A stretch of 64,000 nt of DNA, taken from contig NZ_JAGTXB010000019.1 in NCBI RefSeq assembly GCF_018224885.1, positions 101,563 through 165,562 on the forward strand, written 5' to 3'. The notes beneath the pieces were generated by a model. That model worked only from the letters and a program-made list of their open reading frames with translations, was not told the origin of the DNA and made no database searches. A program made the translations under genes and the position numbers. Of the stretch, positions 7,849 to 17,048 are shown piece by piece; position 1 is the stretch's first letter; each line of letters opens with the position of its first letter. Origin of the DNA: Chitinophaga hostae. Its GTDB lineage: Bacteria; Bacteroidota; Bacteroidia; Chitinophagales; Chitinophagaceae.

Positions 7849-10800
7849 TTAGAAATTTACATTAACACCAAAGCTGTACACTTTTACAACGGGATAGTTG
7901 TCGGCCACGCCCACAGCGGTTTCCACATCATATCCTTTCCAGAATTTATTTGCGGTAAACAGGTTCGACCCATTTACAAAAACGCGCAGCGTATTCAGCT
8001 TCATGGCTTTTGCCATATGAGCGGGCAGCGTATAGCCTATCTGCAGATTCTTCAAACGCAGGTAGGCAGCGCTTTTCATCCAGAAACTGGAGATCTGCTG
8101 GTTGTTGGTACCGCCAAATACCAACCGCGGAAAGGCGGCATTGGTATGTTCCGGCGTCCAGTAGGCCTTAAACCGTTCCTGTGCTGTACCACCCACGGAG
8201 CTTACATAAAAAGGCATAATCCCTGCACCATAAATTAACCCGTCTACCTTTCCCACTCCCTGTATAAATGCGCCAAAGTCGATGCCTTTCCAGGAGGCAT
8301 TCAGGTTTACACCGTAAGTATACCGTGGAATGGTGTTTCCCATAATCACCTTATCGCTTTCGTTGATGATGCCGTCGCCGTTCTGATCTTTATACTTGAT
8401 GTCACCAGGCGCCACGGTACCGAATTGGGTGGCATGCTTGGCTACTTCATCCGCGTTCTGGAAAAAACCTTCTGCCTGTAATCCGAAAATGGCATTCACC
8501 GGGTATCCTTCCCTGCTCACGGTTACATTGGATTGGTTAATGCCGTGCATGTCTATCACTTTATTTTTTACATCGGAAACATTCACCCCGATATTGTATT
8601 TAAAGTCGTTGATTTTACCATCATAGTTGATACCCAGTTCCCAGCCTTTGTTGCTTACTTTACCGGCATTTTGATAAGGCGCTTTCAAACCGGTGATCAG
8701 TGGTATATTGAGCAGCAGGAGGATATCTTTTGTTTTGCTGCTGTAATAATCTGCTGTTATGGAGAGATGTGAAAACAAGGTGATGTCTATACCTACGTCA
8801 CTCATCTCGGTGCTTTCCCAGGTAATGTTCCTGTTAGCCAATGCGTCGAGTGCGGCGGCATTCACGATTTGTCCGCCGATCGTATAGGCGCTGAGGTTTA
8901 CCACCGTGGCGGATGGATAGGTACCTATATTCTGATTCCCCAGTTTACCCCAGGAACCGCGCAGCTTCAGTTCATTGATCACGGGTTTAAGGGAGGCCAT
9001 AAAAGCTTCTTCCGAAATACGCCAGCCGGCGGAAGCAGAAGGGAACACGCCCCATTTGCGGCCTTCGGCAAAACGGGAAGAACCGTCGTTACGGATATTT
9101 AATTCCAGCAGGTACTTTTCTTTGAAGTTGTAGTTGATCCTGCCAAAGAAGGAACGCAGTGACCATTCTTCTCCGCCGCCGCCATTCCGCATATTGCTGG
9201 CGCCACCTGCATCCAGTACAGGATAAGCGGGTAATACGTAGTTGTCGCGGTATGCGCTGAATTTATCCTGCCGGTAGCTGTTTTGTTCTGCGCCACCCAA
9301 TACTTTTACATCGTGTTTGCCCCATGTTTTATGGAAGGTGAGCGTACCGCGCATGTTATTATAAAACTGCCGCTGATCGGAAACATCGAGGGTGCTTATC
9401 TGTGGATTTTTCAAACCGGCTGTGCCATCCGGATGATAGGTTTGTACTACTTTGTTAAACTTGTTCGTATAGGTTTGCACGTATTTGGGGGCGATATTAA
9501 AAGAGGCGGTAAGCCATTCTACGGGTTGGTAGTTGACAGAGGTATTGATGCTTCCCCAGGGCGCGCTGGTGCGGCTTATGCCCCCGTCGATGGCGGAAGC
9601 GGCGGGATTGTTTCCCACCCATCCTTCTCCCCAGCTGCCATTGGCATTACGGGCCAGCTGGTTAGGAGAAATATTATTCATGTAGGCAAATATTGCATCT
9701 GCGCCGGCGGCGGGTTCAGTGGTAACAGGACTGATATATTGCAGGTCAAACTGCATATTCAGTTTTTTGGAAAAAACAATATCTGTGTTACTGCGGATAG
9801 TCAGGCGTTTAAATTCGGAATTGTTCATCAAACCTTTCTGGTCAAAATATCCCAGGGATACCAGCATTTTTACTTTATCGGTACCGCCGTTCACCGTTAA
9901 GAAATGGCTTTGCTGAAAACCGGAACCGGTTAATACCGCTTTCTGCCAGTCAGTATTAGGCAGTGAATCGGAGCTGCCATTGCCCTGTTGACGGTATTTA
10001 TCGAGCAGCGCATCTGCATACAATGGGGTACGGCCGGAATTTTTGTAGGCTTCATTGGCCAGCAGCATATAGTCGAGCGCGTTAGTAAGCTCGGGCAAAT
10101 TGGTGGCCTTTTGCCAACCCAGGTAATCGTTGTAGCTGATGGAAAGTTTATTGCCTTTACCGCGTTTGGTGGTAACCAGCAGTACGCCGTTGGCCGCCCT
10201 GGAACCGTAGATAGAGGCAGATGCCGCATCTTTCAGCACCGTGATAGACGCAATTACATTTGGATCAATGTTGTTGATAGATCCTTCCACCCCATCTACC
10301 AGCACCAGCGGATCGGGATTTTTGAGGGTACCCCAGCCACGGATACGGATGGTGCCTCCGTCGCCACCGGGTTTGCCGGAGCCTTGTGTAATGGTAACCC
10401 CGGGCATGGTACCCTGTAAACCTGCGGATGTTTGTCCTACGGGCCTTGCCGCCAGCGTTTCACCGGAAACGGTAGCCACGGCGCCGGTGAGATCTACTTT
10501 TTTCTGTGTGCTGTACCCCACAACTACCAGCTCCGACAACGCTTTAGGTGTGGGCGATAGCTGGATGCGAAAATCAGATTGGTCTTTTACCGGTTCCTGG
10601 ATGGTTTGAAACCCCATGCTGGAAATGGTCAGCACGTCTGCGTCGGAAATATTGCCCAACGTAAAATTGCCGTTTACATCTGTTTGCACGCCTTTCGATG
10701 TAGCTTTTACACCTACGGATACGCCGGGCAAGGGAACGCCTTTGTTATCCGTAATGTTACCGGTAATGGTTTTCCCGGAGGTGGCGTTTCCCGGCAAAGT

Positions 10801-11190
10801 TGTGCCAGGCTTTGCTCCTGCTGCATTGCTTTTCTTTATCACTACCGTTCCGTATTTGATCAGGTAGGTAAGTGGCAAATCTTTCAGGCATATTTTCAAT
10901 GCTTCCTCGAGTGATTTGTTTTTAATGTCCACACTGAGTGGCGGTGTATTTTCCAGTAATTTCTGATCGCAGATAAACTGGTAGCCGGTTTGTTTACTCA
11001 GTATGTCAAACACTTTATCGAGCCGCATCTTGCTGACGGAGAGCCGGACTGTTTGCGTGGTTTGTGCCTGCGCCGAAAACGCGCCTGCGATAAGCAACCA
11101 GATGGCGAGCTTCCTGACCAGCCATGTTTTGAATGTAGCCGGCACGCGGCTCCTGCTCCCGCGGGAGTTGGAAATGGTTAGCAGTTCCAT
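7849..11190 (-). CDS. SusC-like TonB-dependent transporter with STN signalling domain
   Basis: This outer-membrane transporter has 1113 residues. The order of domains is signal peptide (about 25-43, ending AQAQ), STN/secretin-TonB domain (about 48-118, V-S-K-M-R-L-D-K-V-F-D-I-L), carboxypeptidase-D regulatory-like domain (about 140-215), plug domain with the ELVVVGYSTQKKVDLTGAV box and IYGSRAANGVLLVTTKRG, then the beta barrel ending in V-N-V-N-F. An STN domain is the hallmark of transporters that signal through FecR to an ECF sigma factor, and exactly such a pair is encoded upstream. It is followed after 11 bases by its SusD. The substrate is unknown. Confidence 0.95.
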   Translation of the reverse strand: MELLTISNSRGSRSRVPATFKTWLVRKLAIWLLIAGAFSAQAQTTQTVRLSVSKMRLDKVFDILSKQTGYQFICDQKLLENTPPLSVDIKNKSLEEALKICLKDLPLTYLIKYGTVVIKKSNAAGAKPGTTLPGNATSGKTITGNITDNKGVPLPGVSVGVKATSKGVQTDVNGNFTLGNISDADVLTISSMGFQTIQEPVKDQSDFRIQLSPTPKALSELVVVGYSTQKKVDLTGAVATVSGETLAARPVGQTSAGLQGTMPGVTITQGSGKPGGDGGTIRIRGWGTLKNPDPLVLVDGVEGSINNIDPNVIASITVLKDAASASIYGSRAANGVLLVTTKRGKGNKLSISYNDYLGWQKATNLPELTNALDYMLLANEAYKNSGRTPLYADALLDKYRQQGNGSSDSLPNTDWQKAVLTGSGFQQSHFLTVNGGTDKVKMLVSLGYFDQKGLMNNSEFKRLTIRSNTDIVFSKKLNMQFDLQYISPVTTEPAAGADAIFAYMNNISPNQLARNANGSWGEGWVGNNPAASAIDGGISRTSAPWGSINTSVNYQPVEWLTASFNIAPKYVQTYTNKFNKVVQTYHPDGTAGLKNPQISTLDVSDQRQFYNNMRGTLTFHKTWGKHDVKVLGGAEQNSYRQDKFSAYRDNYVLPAYPVLDAGGASNMRNGGGGEEWSLRSFFGRINYNFKEKYLLELNIRNDGSSRFAEGRKWGVFPSASAGWRISEEAFMASLKPVINELKLRGSWGKLGNQNIGTYPSATVVNLSAYTIGGQIVNAAALDALANRNITWESTEMSDVGIDITLFSHLSITADYYSSKTKDILLLLNIPLITGLKAPYQNAGKVSNKGWELGINYDGKINDFKYNIGVNVSDVKNKVIDMHGINQSNVTVSREGYPVNAIFGLQAEGFFQNADEVAKHATQFGTVAPGDIKYKDQNGDGIINESDKVIMGNTIPRYTYGVNLNASWKGIDFGAFIQGVGKVDGLIYGAGIMPFYVSSVGGTAQERFKAYWTPEHTNAAFPRLVFGGTNNQQISSFWMKSAAYLRLKNLQIGYTLPAHMAKAMKLNTLRVFVNGSNLFTANKFWKGYDVETAVGVADNYPVVKVYSFGVNVNF

Positions 11191-11271
11191 ACTATCTTTT
11201 GGTTGAGTTTAGTGTAAAGGATATTAAAAATAAATGCGGGTGCCAAACGTGGAAAGGCAACGGGCAATTGA

Positions 11272-12492
11272 TTAGTTCATTCCGGCGGGCATAACGGTAA
11301 TGTGGTTACCATTGGTGCTGAAATGCACCTCCCCGGTTTGTTCCAGCAATTCCAGCAGCTGGGCGACATTTTCTTTACGGGTCATGCCACCGTAAAGGGT
11401 AATGCCTGATAAGTCTCCTTTATATTCAATCTCCACATTATACCAGCGGGCTATCTGCCGCATGATCATGCGGATATCTGTTTTCCGGAATCTGAATTCT
11501 CCTGTTTTCCATGCCATCACCTCTTCCAGGTCGGGGCGGGTGATATTAAATGCTTCACCGGATTCGTTGATGCTGGCCTGCTGGCCGGGTTGCATCAGCG
11601 AGGTGGCTTTGCCCTGTGATACACTGACGGCGCCTTCCATCAGCGTTGTTTTTACGCGGCCTTCATCGGAATATGCCATGACATTAAAATGCGTTCCCAA
11701 TACTTTTACCTGCATACCGGTGGTTTGCACGATAAAAGGCTGACCGGCATTTTGGGCCACTTCAAAATAGGCTTCTCCTGTCAGGGTCACGGCCCTGTCT
11801 TTCCCCGTAAATGCCACCGGGAATCGCAGGGAGGAAGCGGCGTTCAACCATACCTGGCTGCCGTCGGGCAGTACCACCTGGTATTGTCCGCCCCGGGGAG
11901 TGCTGATGGTATTGTATTGTGAACCGGCGCCTGCGTTTGCTGCGCTGTTAGCAGCGTAAGCCAGCCGGCCACCGTTGAGCTTTATGATACGGGTACCGCC
12001 CTGGTTACCCAGTGCGCCTTCCCGGGCGCTGTCGAGCTCAATGATACTGCCATCTGCCAGGGTGAGTATAGCTTTGTTGCCACCGGGAACCACTACAGCT
12101 GCCACGGGGCGGTTAGCCACCGGCTGTGGTGACCGGTACCACCAATAGGCGCCTGTTCCGAGGCCTACCAGCAATATAGCCGCTGCTGCCAGTTTATAAA
12201 AAATACGGAAGTAGGGAGATGAAGAACTGTCTGTTACAACCATCATGCTTCGCTCCCTGCTCCTGGCTTCCCTATGCGCTGCTTCCTGCATTACCTCACC
12301 AAAAGCCTGCTGCAGATCCACCTGCGAAGTGGTGGTATATCGTTCTTCTGCCAGGATAGCGGCAATCATTTCACCCAGTGTATGTCTGTTGTGATCATTT
12401 TGTACCAATACCTGCAAACGTTGCCGCTCCGCCGGAGTGATTTCATCGCTCAGGTATTTTTCCAATAATACTTTTAGTTCCTCATTTGACAT
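11272..12492 (-). CDS. FecR-family anti-sigma factor
   Basis: This inner-membrane regulator of 406 residues has a short cytoplasmic anti-sigma region at the N-terminus, one transmembrane helix near residues 90-110 (L-A-A-A-A-I-L-L-V-G-L-G) and a periplasmic FecR domain. The FecR domain shows TPRGGQYQVVLPDGSQVWLNA and L-T-G-E-A-Y-F-E-V. The C-terminal DUF4974-type domain (I-R-M-I-M-R-Q-I-A-R-W-Y-N-V-E) mimics an STN fold. It lies between the ECF sigma gene (93 bases upstream) and the STN-containing SusC (81 bases downstream), and is inferred to relay substrate binding by that SusC to the sigma factor. Confidence 0.93.
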   Translation of the reverse strand: MSNEELKVLLEKYLSDEITPAERQRLQVLVQNDHNRHTLGEMIAAILAEERYTTTSQVDLQQAFGEVMQEAAHREARSRERSMMVVTDSSSSPYFRIFYKLAAAAILLVGLGTGAYWWYRSPQPVANRPVAAVVVPGGNKAILTLADGSIIELDSAREGALGNQGGTRIIKLNGGRLAYAANSAANAGAGSQYNTISTPRGGQYQVVLPDGSQVWLNAASSLRFPVAFTGKDRAVTLTGEAYFEVAQNAGQPFIVQTTGMQVKVLGTHFNVMAYSDEGRVKTTLMEGAVSVSQGKATSLMQPGQQASINESGEAFNITRPDLEEVMAWKTGEFRFRKTDIRMIMRQIARWYNVEIEYKGDLSGITLYGGMTRKENVAQLLELLEQTGEVHFSTNGNHITVMPAGMN

Positions 12493-12585
12493 AAAACCGG
12501 ATGACAGATCAGCACACTCTCATGAAGGGCTGCTATTATAAAGACGAAAAAAATGATGACGGGAATCCGCTGCCAGCGAAACTTT

Positions 12586-13215
12586 TTACCACCATAACCA
12601 CAACAACAATCCCACACTGGTTAAATGACCGGCTTTTGCGGCCAGGTGTTTCCTGATAGCGGCAATAGAACGTGCAATATAGTTTTTGGAAGTAACGCGG
12701 GAAATATTCATCTGCTGCGCAATTTCATCATGCGACATCCCCTGGAAGCGGCTCAACCGGAATGCCTGTTGCATTTGTGCCGGCAACCGGTTGATGGCCG
12801 CATTCAGCTGTGTTTCCACATCCTTGAATTCCAGTTTATCCTGCGCGGAAGGAAGGTCTGATTCCATATAAACATGATGCCCGTTTTCCTGTACCGTAGG
12901 CAATACCCGTTTCCTGAACTCGTCCAGGATCATGTTTTTCGACACCGTATACAAAAAGGCGTCAAAGCGGTTCACGGCTGTTAACCGTTCCCGGCTCATC
13001 CACACTTTAATAAATATTTCCTGGGTAAGATCTTCTGCCCTGGCGGCCGATTTTACAAACTGCAGGGTATTGGCATACATCTTCTTCCAGTAACGGTCAA
13101 ATAACAACCGGAAGGCCTGTTGGTCTCCCGCAGCCACACGCTGCAACAGCTCTTTTTCATTATGTAAGCTATCTTTCAGCAAAGGAAGGTCATGGAATTT
13201 ATTACAAAATAACAA
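12586..13215 (-). CDS. ECF sigma-70 family RNA polymerase sigma factor
   Basis: This protein of about 209 residues has the two conserved sigma regions. Region 2 is F-R-L-L-F-D-R-Y-W, followed by D-L-T-Q-E-I-F-I-K-V-W and F-L-Y-T-V-S-K-N. Region 4 is LPAQMQQAFRLSRFQGMSHD, followed by I-A-Q-Q-M-N-I-S-R-V-T-S-K-N-Y. The C-terminus ends in a hydrophobic tail (L-L-L-W-L-W-W), common in this Bacteroidota branch. No ATG precedes region 2: the TTG at 13215 or a TTG 11 codons further in must start translation, so the N-terminus is uncertain. It is upstream of fecR, susC and susD on one strand and is the likely activator of that block. Confidence 0.9.
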   Translation of the reverse strand: MLFCNKFHDLPLLKDSLHNEKELLQRVAAGDQQAFRLLFDRYWKKMYANTLQFVKSAARAEDLTQEIFIKVWMSRERLTAVNRFDAFLYTVSKNMILDEFRKRVLPTVQENGHHVYMESDLPSAQDKLEFKDVETQLNAAINRLPAQMQQAFRLSRFQGMSHDEIAQQMNISRVTSKNYIARSIAAIRKHLAAKAGHLTSVGLLLWLWW

Positions 13216-13298
13216 TTTTGTGGAATTACGCTGTATATAACCGTTATTGCTAAAGACGTTAAAAAGATAGCTGCGAATCCTTCCGGCAAATTATTTTT

Positions 13299-15311
13299 TT
13301 ACCGGGGAATAAACAGTACCGCATCGGCCACAACAATCCCATTCGTTTTATGGTTGTCAATTTCCACATAGGCGCCTTTTCCTGCTTTTAGCTGGTAGCT
13401 GCCCAAACTCACCCATTCACCGGTGGTTTGTCCCAATACCTTCACCGTTTCTCCTGCAACCTGTTTTTCGGTGATCTGCTGCCCGTCGCTGACCTTTACA
13501 TGCATATTTGCATCCATGCCGGGAAAACGGGGCACATAGGTAAACACTTCATATTTACCGGCTTTCTTAATTTCCGGCGCAAAGCGTACCGATTTAGCCG
13601 CAGCGCCCTTGCTATCGTCTGTAAGCATGGAGGGTCCGTAACTGCCACGTCCACCCTTCTTCCAATCGCCCGTGATGGTCACATGTGCCTCGTCGTTATC
13701 ATCTACCAAAATCTCCGCCGGGCTGTTATCTGCCAGGGGATCAGTTTGCAGCAACTGCTGTACTTTCTTTACATCTGCTTCCTGTACGGAAGTTTTGCTG
13801 TCGATAGCCACAGCTGCCGCCGTGGCAGCGGATTGTCCCAATACCATGAACACCGGTTCCATGCGAATGGAGCCATAGGCAATATGTGTAGCCGACAGGC
13901 ACACCGGCACCAGTACATTCTTTGCTTCGGTAGCCACCGGGATAAGGGATTTATAGGAAACGGGGTAAGGTCCGAAACCATGGATCTCCACATCTCCCTC
14001 ATTTTTTACCATACCGTTTACGACCACACGCTGACAGTTATGCGAATCCATGCCATAAGCAGCCATTCCCACGGCATCGGTCACCGTGGTATGACCTTCG
14101 CAGTTGGCTTGTGTCATTACATAAGCGCCTACCATACGCCGCGCTTCCCTCACATAAAGCTGGGGCGACCAGTGCCCGTTATCTTTATATTCATCCTTAG
14201 GATAACCCCATTTCAACATCTGCTCCCGCAGCGGGGCAGGCACCCGCTCATCATGCCCCAGGAAATACAACAGCCCTTTGGTATAGCTTTCATGCTCCAG
14301 GATGATCTTTTTACGCGTAGCGTAATCTGCTTCGGGGTAGTCGTAGTTCATTCCGATCATATCTGTGGAAAAAGCTCCCATATTATTGATATCTGTTTTG
14401 CCGTTGGGCATCAGGTCCATCTTCAGCAAAGGTTTCAGCTCTTTGGGTTTTGTTTGTTCCAGTAAACGCACCAGCAATTCATATTTGGAGGGATCATATC
14501 CTTCCGGCTTTGTGATAGGCACCTGGTTGGCTGGCTGATCGCTCAGGCAGATCCTGAAATTGTAGGCCTGTATTTTTTTATCGCCGGCTCCTTTTACATC
14601 CATTGTACCGGGGGCAATGCCCCATAGCAGTCCGCTTTCGGGTTTACCAGGCGTTTTGTAGGGATCAATACCATCGGGAAACTGATGCATATCCCGCAGC
14701 TGCACCCCGTTATAGGTTTCGTTATACTGTCCGTTGGCTTCGCGGCCCGTAGTATAGGAAATACCTGCTTTCACCATCAGATCACCTTCGTAGGAGCAAT
14801 CAATAAACATTTTCGCTTTCACCACGCGGGTATCGGGACCATTGATCGTTATTTCCCTGATATACCCGTTTTCCTTTTTAGCGCTGCTGATGGTATACTC
14901 ATACAGCACCGGCACTTTGGCGGCTTTTATGTATTCCTGGAAAATATCTTCCGCCACATGTGGTTCAAAGATCCACTGTTCCAGCTTCCCGTAATGCTGC
15001 CCGATGCGGCGGTAAAAATTGCGCGACAGGCCCGTAATCGCATATTTGTTGCCGATATCGGTATACCCCAATCCGCCGGTGGTGAGTCCGCCGAGATGCT
15101 TATCGGGCGATACCAGGATCACGGTTTTATGCAACTTTTTGGCCGTATAGGCAGCGATAACACCCGCGGAGGTGCCTCCGTAAACGCAGATATCTGCTTC
15201 CACCGGCGGCGCTGCCGCAAAGAGTAAATTACCGGCTGGCAACAGGCAACAGGCGCCCAGCAGGGCATGCCGGTATCGCCCCAGGAGGGCGGAAATGATT
15301 TTGGTCTTCAT
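13299..15311 (-). CDS. Exported FAD-dependent oxidoreductase with C-terminal beta-sandwich domain
   Basis: The protein has 670 residues with an N-terminal hydrophobic signal (about residues 15-34). Residues 41-54 (I-C-V-Y-G-G-T-S-A-G-V-I-A-A) are the FAD-binding Rossmann loop of the FAD_oxidored family, and H-L-G-G-L-T-T-G-G-L-G-Y-T-D matches that family's next block. The last ~130 residues (from about 540, ending V-V-A-D-A-V-L-F-I-P) look like a golvesin/xanthan-lyase C-terminal-type beta-sandwich, often found on extracellular carbohydrate enzymes. Such proteins are often annotated as putative xanthan lyases, which is probably wrong for the FAD core. It is 83 bases upstream of the sigma gene on the same strand and may act on the substrate of that SusCD block. 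Confidence 0.8.
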   Translation of the reverse strand: MKTKIISALLGRYRHALLGACCLLPAGNLLFAAAPPVEADICVYGGTSAGVIAAYTAKKLHKTVILVSPDKHLGGLTTGGLGYTDIGNKYAITGLSRNFYRRIGQHYGKLEQWIFEPHVAEDIFQEYIKAAKVPVLYEYTISSAKKENGYIREITINGPDTRVVKAKMFIDCSYEGDLMVKAGISYTTGREANGQYNETYNGVQLRDMHQFPDGIDPYKTPGKPESGLLWGIAPGTMDVKGAGDKKIQAYNFRICLSDQPANQVPITKPEGYDPSKYELLVRLLEQTKPKELKPLLKMDLMPNGKTDINNMGAFSTDMIGMNYDYPEADYATRKKIILEHESYTKGLLYFLGHDERVPAPLREQMLKWGYPKDEYKDNGHWSPQLYVREARRMVGAYVMTQANCEGHTTVTDAVGMAAYGMDSHNCQRVVVNGMVKNEGDVEIHGFGPYPVSYKSLIPVATEAKNVLVPVCLSATHIAYGSIRMEPVFMVLGQSAATAAAVAIDSKTSVQEADVKKVQQLLQTDPLADNSPAEILVDDNDEAHVTITGDWKKGGRGSYGPSMLTDDSKGAAAKSVRFAPEIKKAGKYEVFTYVPRFPGMDANMHVKVSDGQQITEKQVAGETVKVLGQTTGEWVSLGSYQLKAGKGAYVEIDNHKTNGIVVADAVLFIPR

Positions 15312-15408
15312 ACGCAGAATTAATAACGACCGTTTAAAAGGCCTTATGCTATAAAGACGGAAAAAGAGGAACAGGGAATGCGTCCCGCAAAAAATTTTTT
15401 CCCCAACA

Positions 15409-15440
15409 TTTACCGGGATGCCGCTGATCGGGTATCTTTG
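15409..15440 (+). promoter_or_regulatory. Bacteroidota-type promoter of folD
   Basis: TATCTTTG at 15433-15440 matches the TANNTTTG -7 box exactly. A TTTA at 15409-15412 stands 20 bases upstream in the position of the -33 TTTG box. The element is about 52 bases before the folD ATG. Confidence 0.6.
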
Positions 15441-15491
15441 CTGTCTTCAAGCGGCAGAAACACACATCAATAACGAATAAAAGATTTTAAT

Positions 15492-16343
15492 ATGGCAGCC
15501 ACATCTACACTGTTAGACGGGAAAGGGTTATCCAAGGCAATGGAAGCTGATTTAAAGGTAAGGGTAGAAAAAATTATTGCGCAAACGGGTAAGGTGCCGG
15601 TACTGGCCACAATCCTGGTGGGCAACGATCCTTCTTCTGAGGTATATGTAAAAATGAAGGGAAATGCCTGCGAACGGGTAGGAATGACCTCAGTGCGGGT
15701 ACATTTGCCGGAAGAAACAACGACGGAAGAATTGCTGGCTGCTATAGAAAAACTGAATAACGACGAGCAGATCTGCGGTATTTTACTGCAGCACCCGGTG
15801 CCCCACCAGATTGATGAAAGGGCCTGTTTTGATAAAATTGCGATCGACAAAGATGTGGATGGCGTTACCTGTCTGGGTTTTGGCCGGATGTCGATGAATG
15901 AACCTGCCTATGGCAGCGCTACACCGGCAGGTATTATGGAGCTGCTCAAACATTATAAATTACCGTTGGCCGGTAAACACGCGGTAGTAGTAGGTCGCAG
16001 CCCTATCCTCGGTAAGCCGGTAGCAATGATGCTGCTGAATGAAAATGCAACGGTAACGATCTGCCATTCCAAAACCGATAATTTACCGGCGCTGATCAAA
16101 CAGGCCGACATCGTAGTAGGCGCCGTAGGCCGGCCGGAATTCATCAGGGCAGAATGGATCAAAGATGGCGCAGTGGTAGTGGACGCCGGTTATCATAAAG
16201 GCGGACTCGGAGATGTGGAAATAAGCAAGGTAAAAGACCGTGCTGCGGCTTACACCCCGGTACCTGGCGGCGTTGGCCCGATGACCATAGCAACGCTGAT
16301 TGCGCAGACAGTGGCTTCTGCTGAAAAGAAGCTGAAAGCGTAA
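15492..16343 (+). CDS. folD: Bifunctional methylenetetrahydrofolate dehydrogenase/cyclohydrolase
   Basis: FolD converts 5,10-methylene-THF to 10-formyl-THF in the cytosol (EC 1.5.1.5 and 3.5.4.9). The 283-residue protein has the family landmarks: Y52-V-K-M-K56 with the catalytic lysine, K120-D-V-D-G, G-R-S-P-I-L-G-K-P-V-A (NADP-binding domain) and P-V-P-G-G-V-G-P-M-T near the C-terminus. The usual Q-L-P-L-P is replaced by Q100-H-P-V-P, and Y-x-P-x-T-P is replaced by G-S-A-T-P. This marks the HPVP-type FolD clade better known from Actinobacteria. It is a single-gene unit with its own promoter and a large inverted repeat starting at its stop codon. Confidence 0.93.
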   Translation: MAATSTLLDGKGLSKAMEADLKVRVEKIIAQTGKVPVLATILVGNDPSSEVYVKMKGNACERVGMTSVRVHLPEETTTEELLAAIEKLNNDEQICGILLQHPVPHQIDERACFDKIAIDKDVDGVTCLGFGRMSMNEPAYGSATPAGIMELLKHYKLPLAGKHAVVVGRSPILGKPVAMMLLNENATVTICHSKTDNLPALIKQADIVVGAVGRPEFIRAEWIKDGAVVVDAGYHKGGLGDVEISKVKDRAAAYTPVPGGVGPMTIATLIAQTVASAEKKLKA

Positions 16344-16433
16344 AGCAGAAAGCAAAAAGCTATCGAGGCGAATGAGTGATGCGGAAAATTCAGATCCGTT
16401 TTGATCATTCGCTTCGATAGCTTTCTGCTTTCT
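16343..16433. repeat. Intergenic inverted repeat starting at the folD stop codon
   Basis: The left arm (16343-16376) contains AAGCAGAAAGC and GCTATCGAGGCGAATGA. The right arm (16404-16433) is its near-complement, with TCATTCGCTTCGATAGC and TTTCTGCTTTC. The loop is about 27 bases. It begins on the last base of the folD stop codon and could serve as its terminator. Its A/G-rich repeated words resemble the ends of the larger inverted repeat at 39311-39581, so it may be an intergenic palindromic repeat. Confidence 0.65.
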
Positions 16434-16517
16434 CCTTTATGCCTTCAACCCAAAACTTGTCCTTAATCGCCCTCTTAGTTGTCGTATTAGCACCCGATTC
16501 AAATCGATATATCCATT

Positions 16518-16525
16518 TATGTTTG
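16518..16525 (+). promoter_or_regulatory. -7 promoter box of the DinB-like gene
   Basis: TATGTTTG matches the Bacteroidota TANNTTTG consensus and lies 19 bases before the ATG at 16545. I see no convincing -33 TTTG at the right distance, so only half of the promoter is supported. Confidence 0.45.
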
Positions 16526-16544
16526 CAGTAGAAAAACAAACACT

Positions 16545-17048
16545 ATGAAAACACAACTGATCAACGATATTGATATCACCGGCAGCACATTATTACAGCT
16601 GATCTCTTCTTTTTCTGAAGAAGAATTTAATACCATTCCATTTGAAGGCAGCTGGACGGCGGGCCAGGTGGCCGAGCATATCTGGAAAGCAGGCGACTGC
16701 GAAATATTGTATGGACCTACGGTGGCTGTAGACAGAGTGCCGGATGAAAAAGTGGGCGCTATTAAAACCTTGTTTTTAAATTTTGGTATTAAAATGACAT
16801 CGCCGGAATCAATACGTCCGGGAGAAGGTTATCATCCGAAAGCAGCTGCACTGGACAATATCCGCAGCATATGGGATAAGCTGACCACTGCGGCCAATAC
16901 GCTGACGCTGGAAGAAGAATGTACTGCTTTTGAAGTGCCCGGGTTTGGACCATTTACCCGGTTAGAGTGGATACAGTTTATCAATACGCATACACAGCGG
17001 CATATTCAACAGATGCAAAATATACAGGCGAAGGTATTGCGGGCATAG
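16545..17048 (+). CDS. DinB-like metal-binding four-helix protein
   Basis: This 167-residue cytosolic protein belongs to the DinB/YfiT-like superfamily. These four-helix bundles carry a His triad that binds a divalent metal; some members are thiol-dependent transferases. The triad here is H45 (in E-H-I-W-K) with H149 and H153 (in T-H-T-Q-R-H-I-Q-Q-M). The opening W-T-A-G-Q-V-A-E-H is typical. The substrate cannot be told. Its stop codon directly abuts the stop codon of a second DinB-like gene on the opposite strand. Confidence 0.82.
   Translation: MKTQLINDIDITGSTLLQLISSFSEEEFNTIPFEGSWTAGQVAEHIWKAGDCEILYGPTVAVDRVPDEKVGAIKTLFLNFGIKMTSPESIRPGEGYHPKAAALDNIRSIWDKLTTAANTLTLEEECTAFEVPGFGPFTRLEWIQFINTHTQRHIQQMQNIQAKVLRA

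Noticed and set aside
13428..14465. 345-codon open frame on the plus strand
   Set aside because: It is antisense to the FAD oxidoreductase; the His/Cys/Phe-rich composition is typical of shadow frames.
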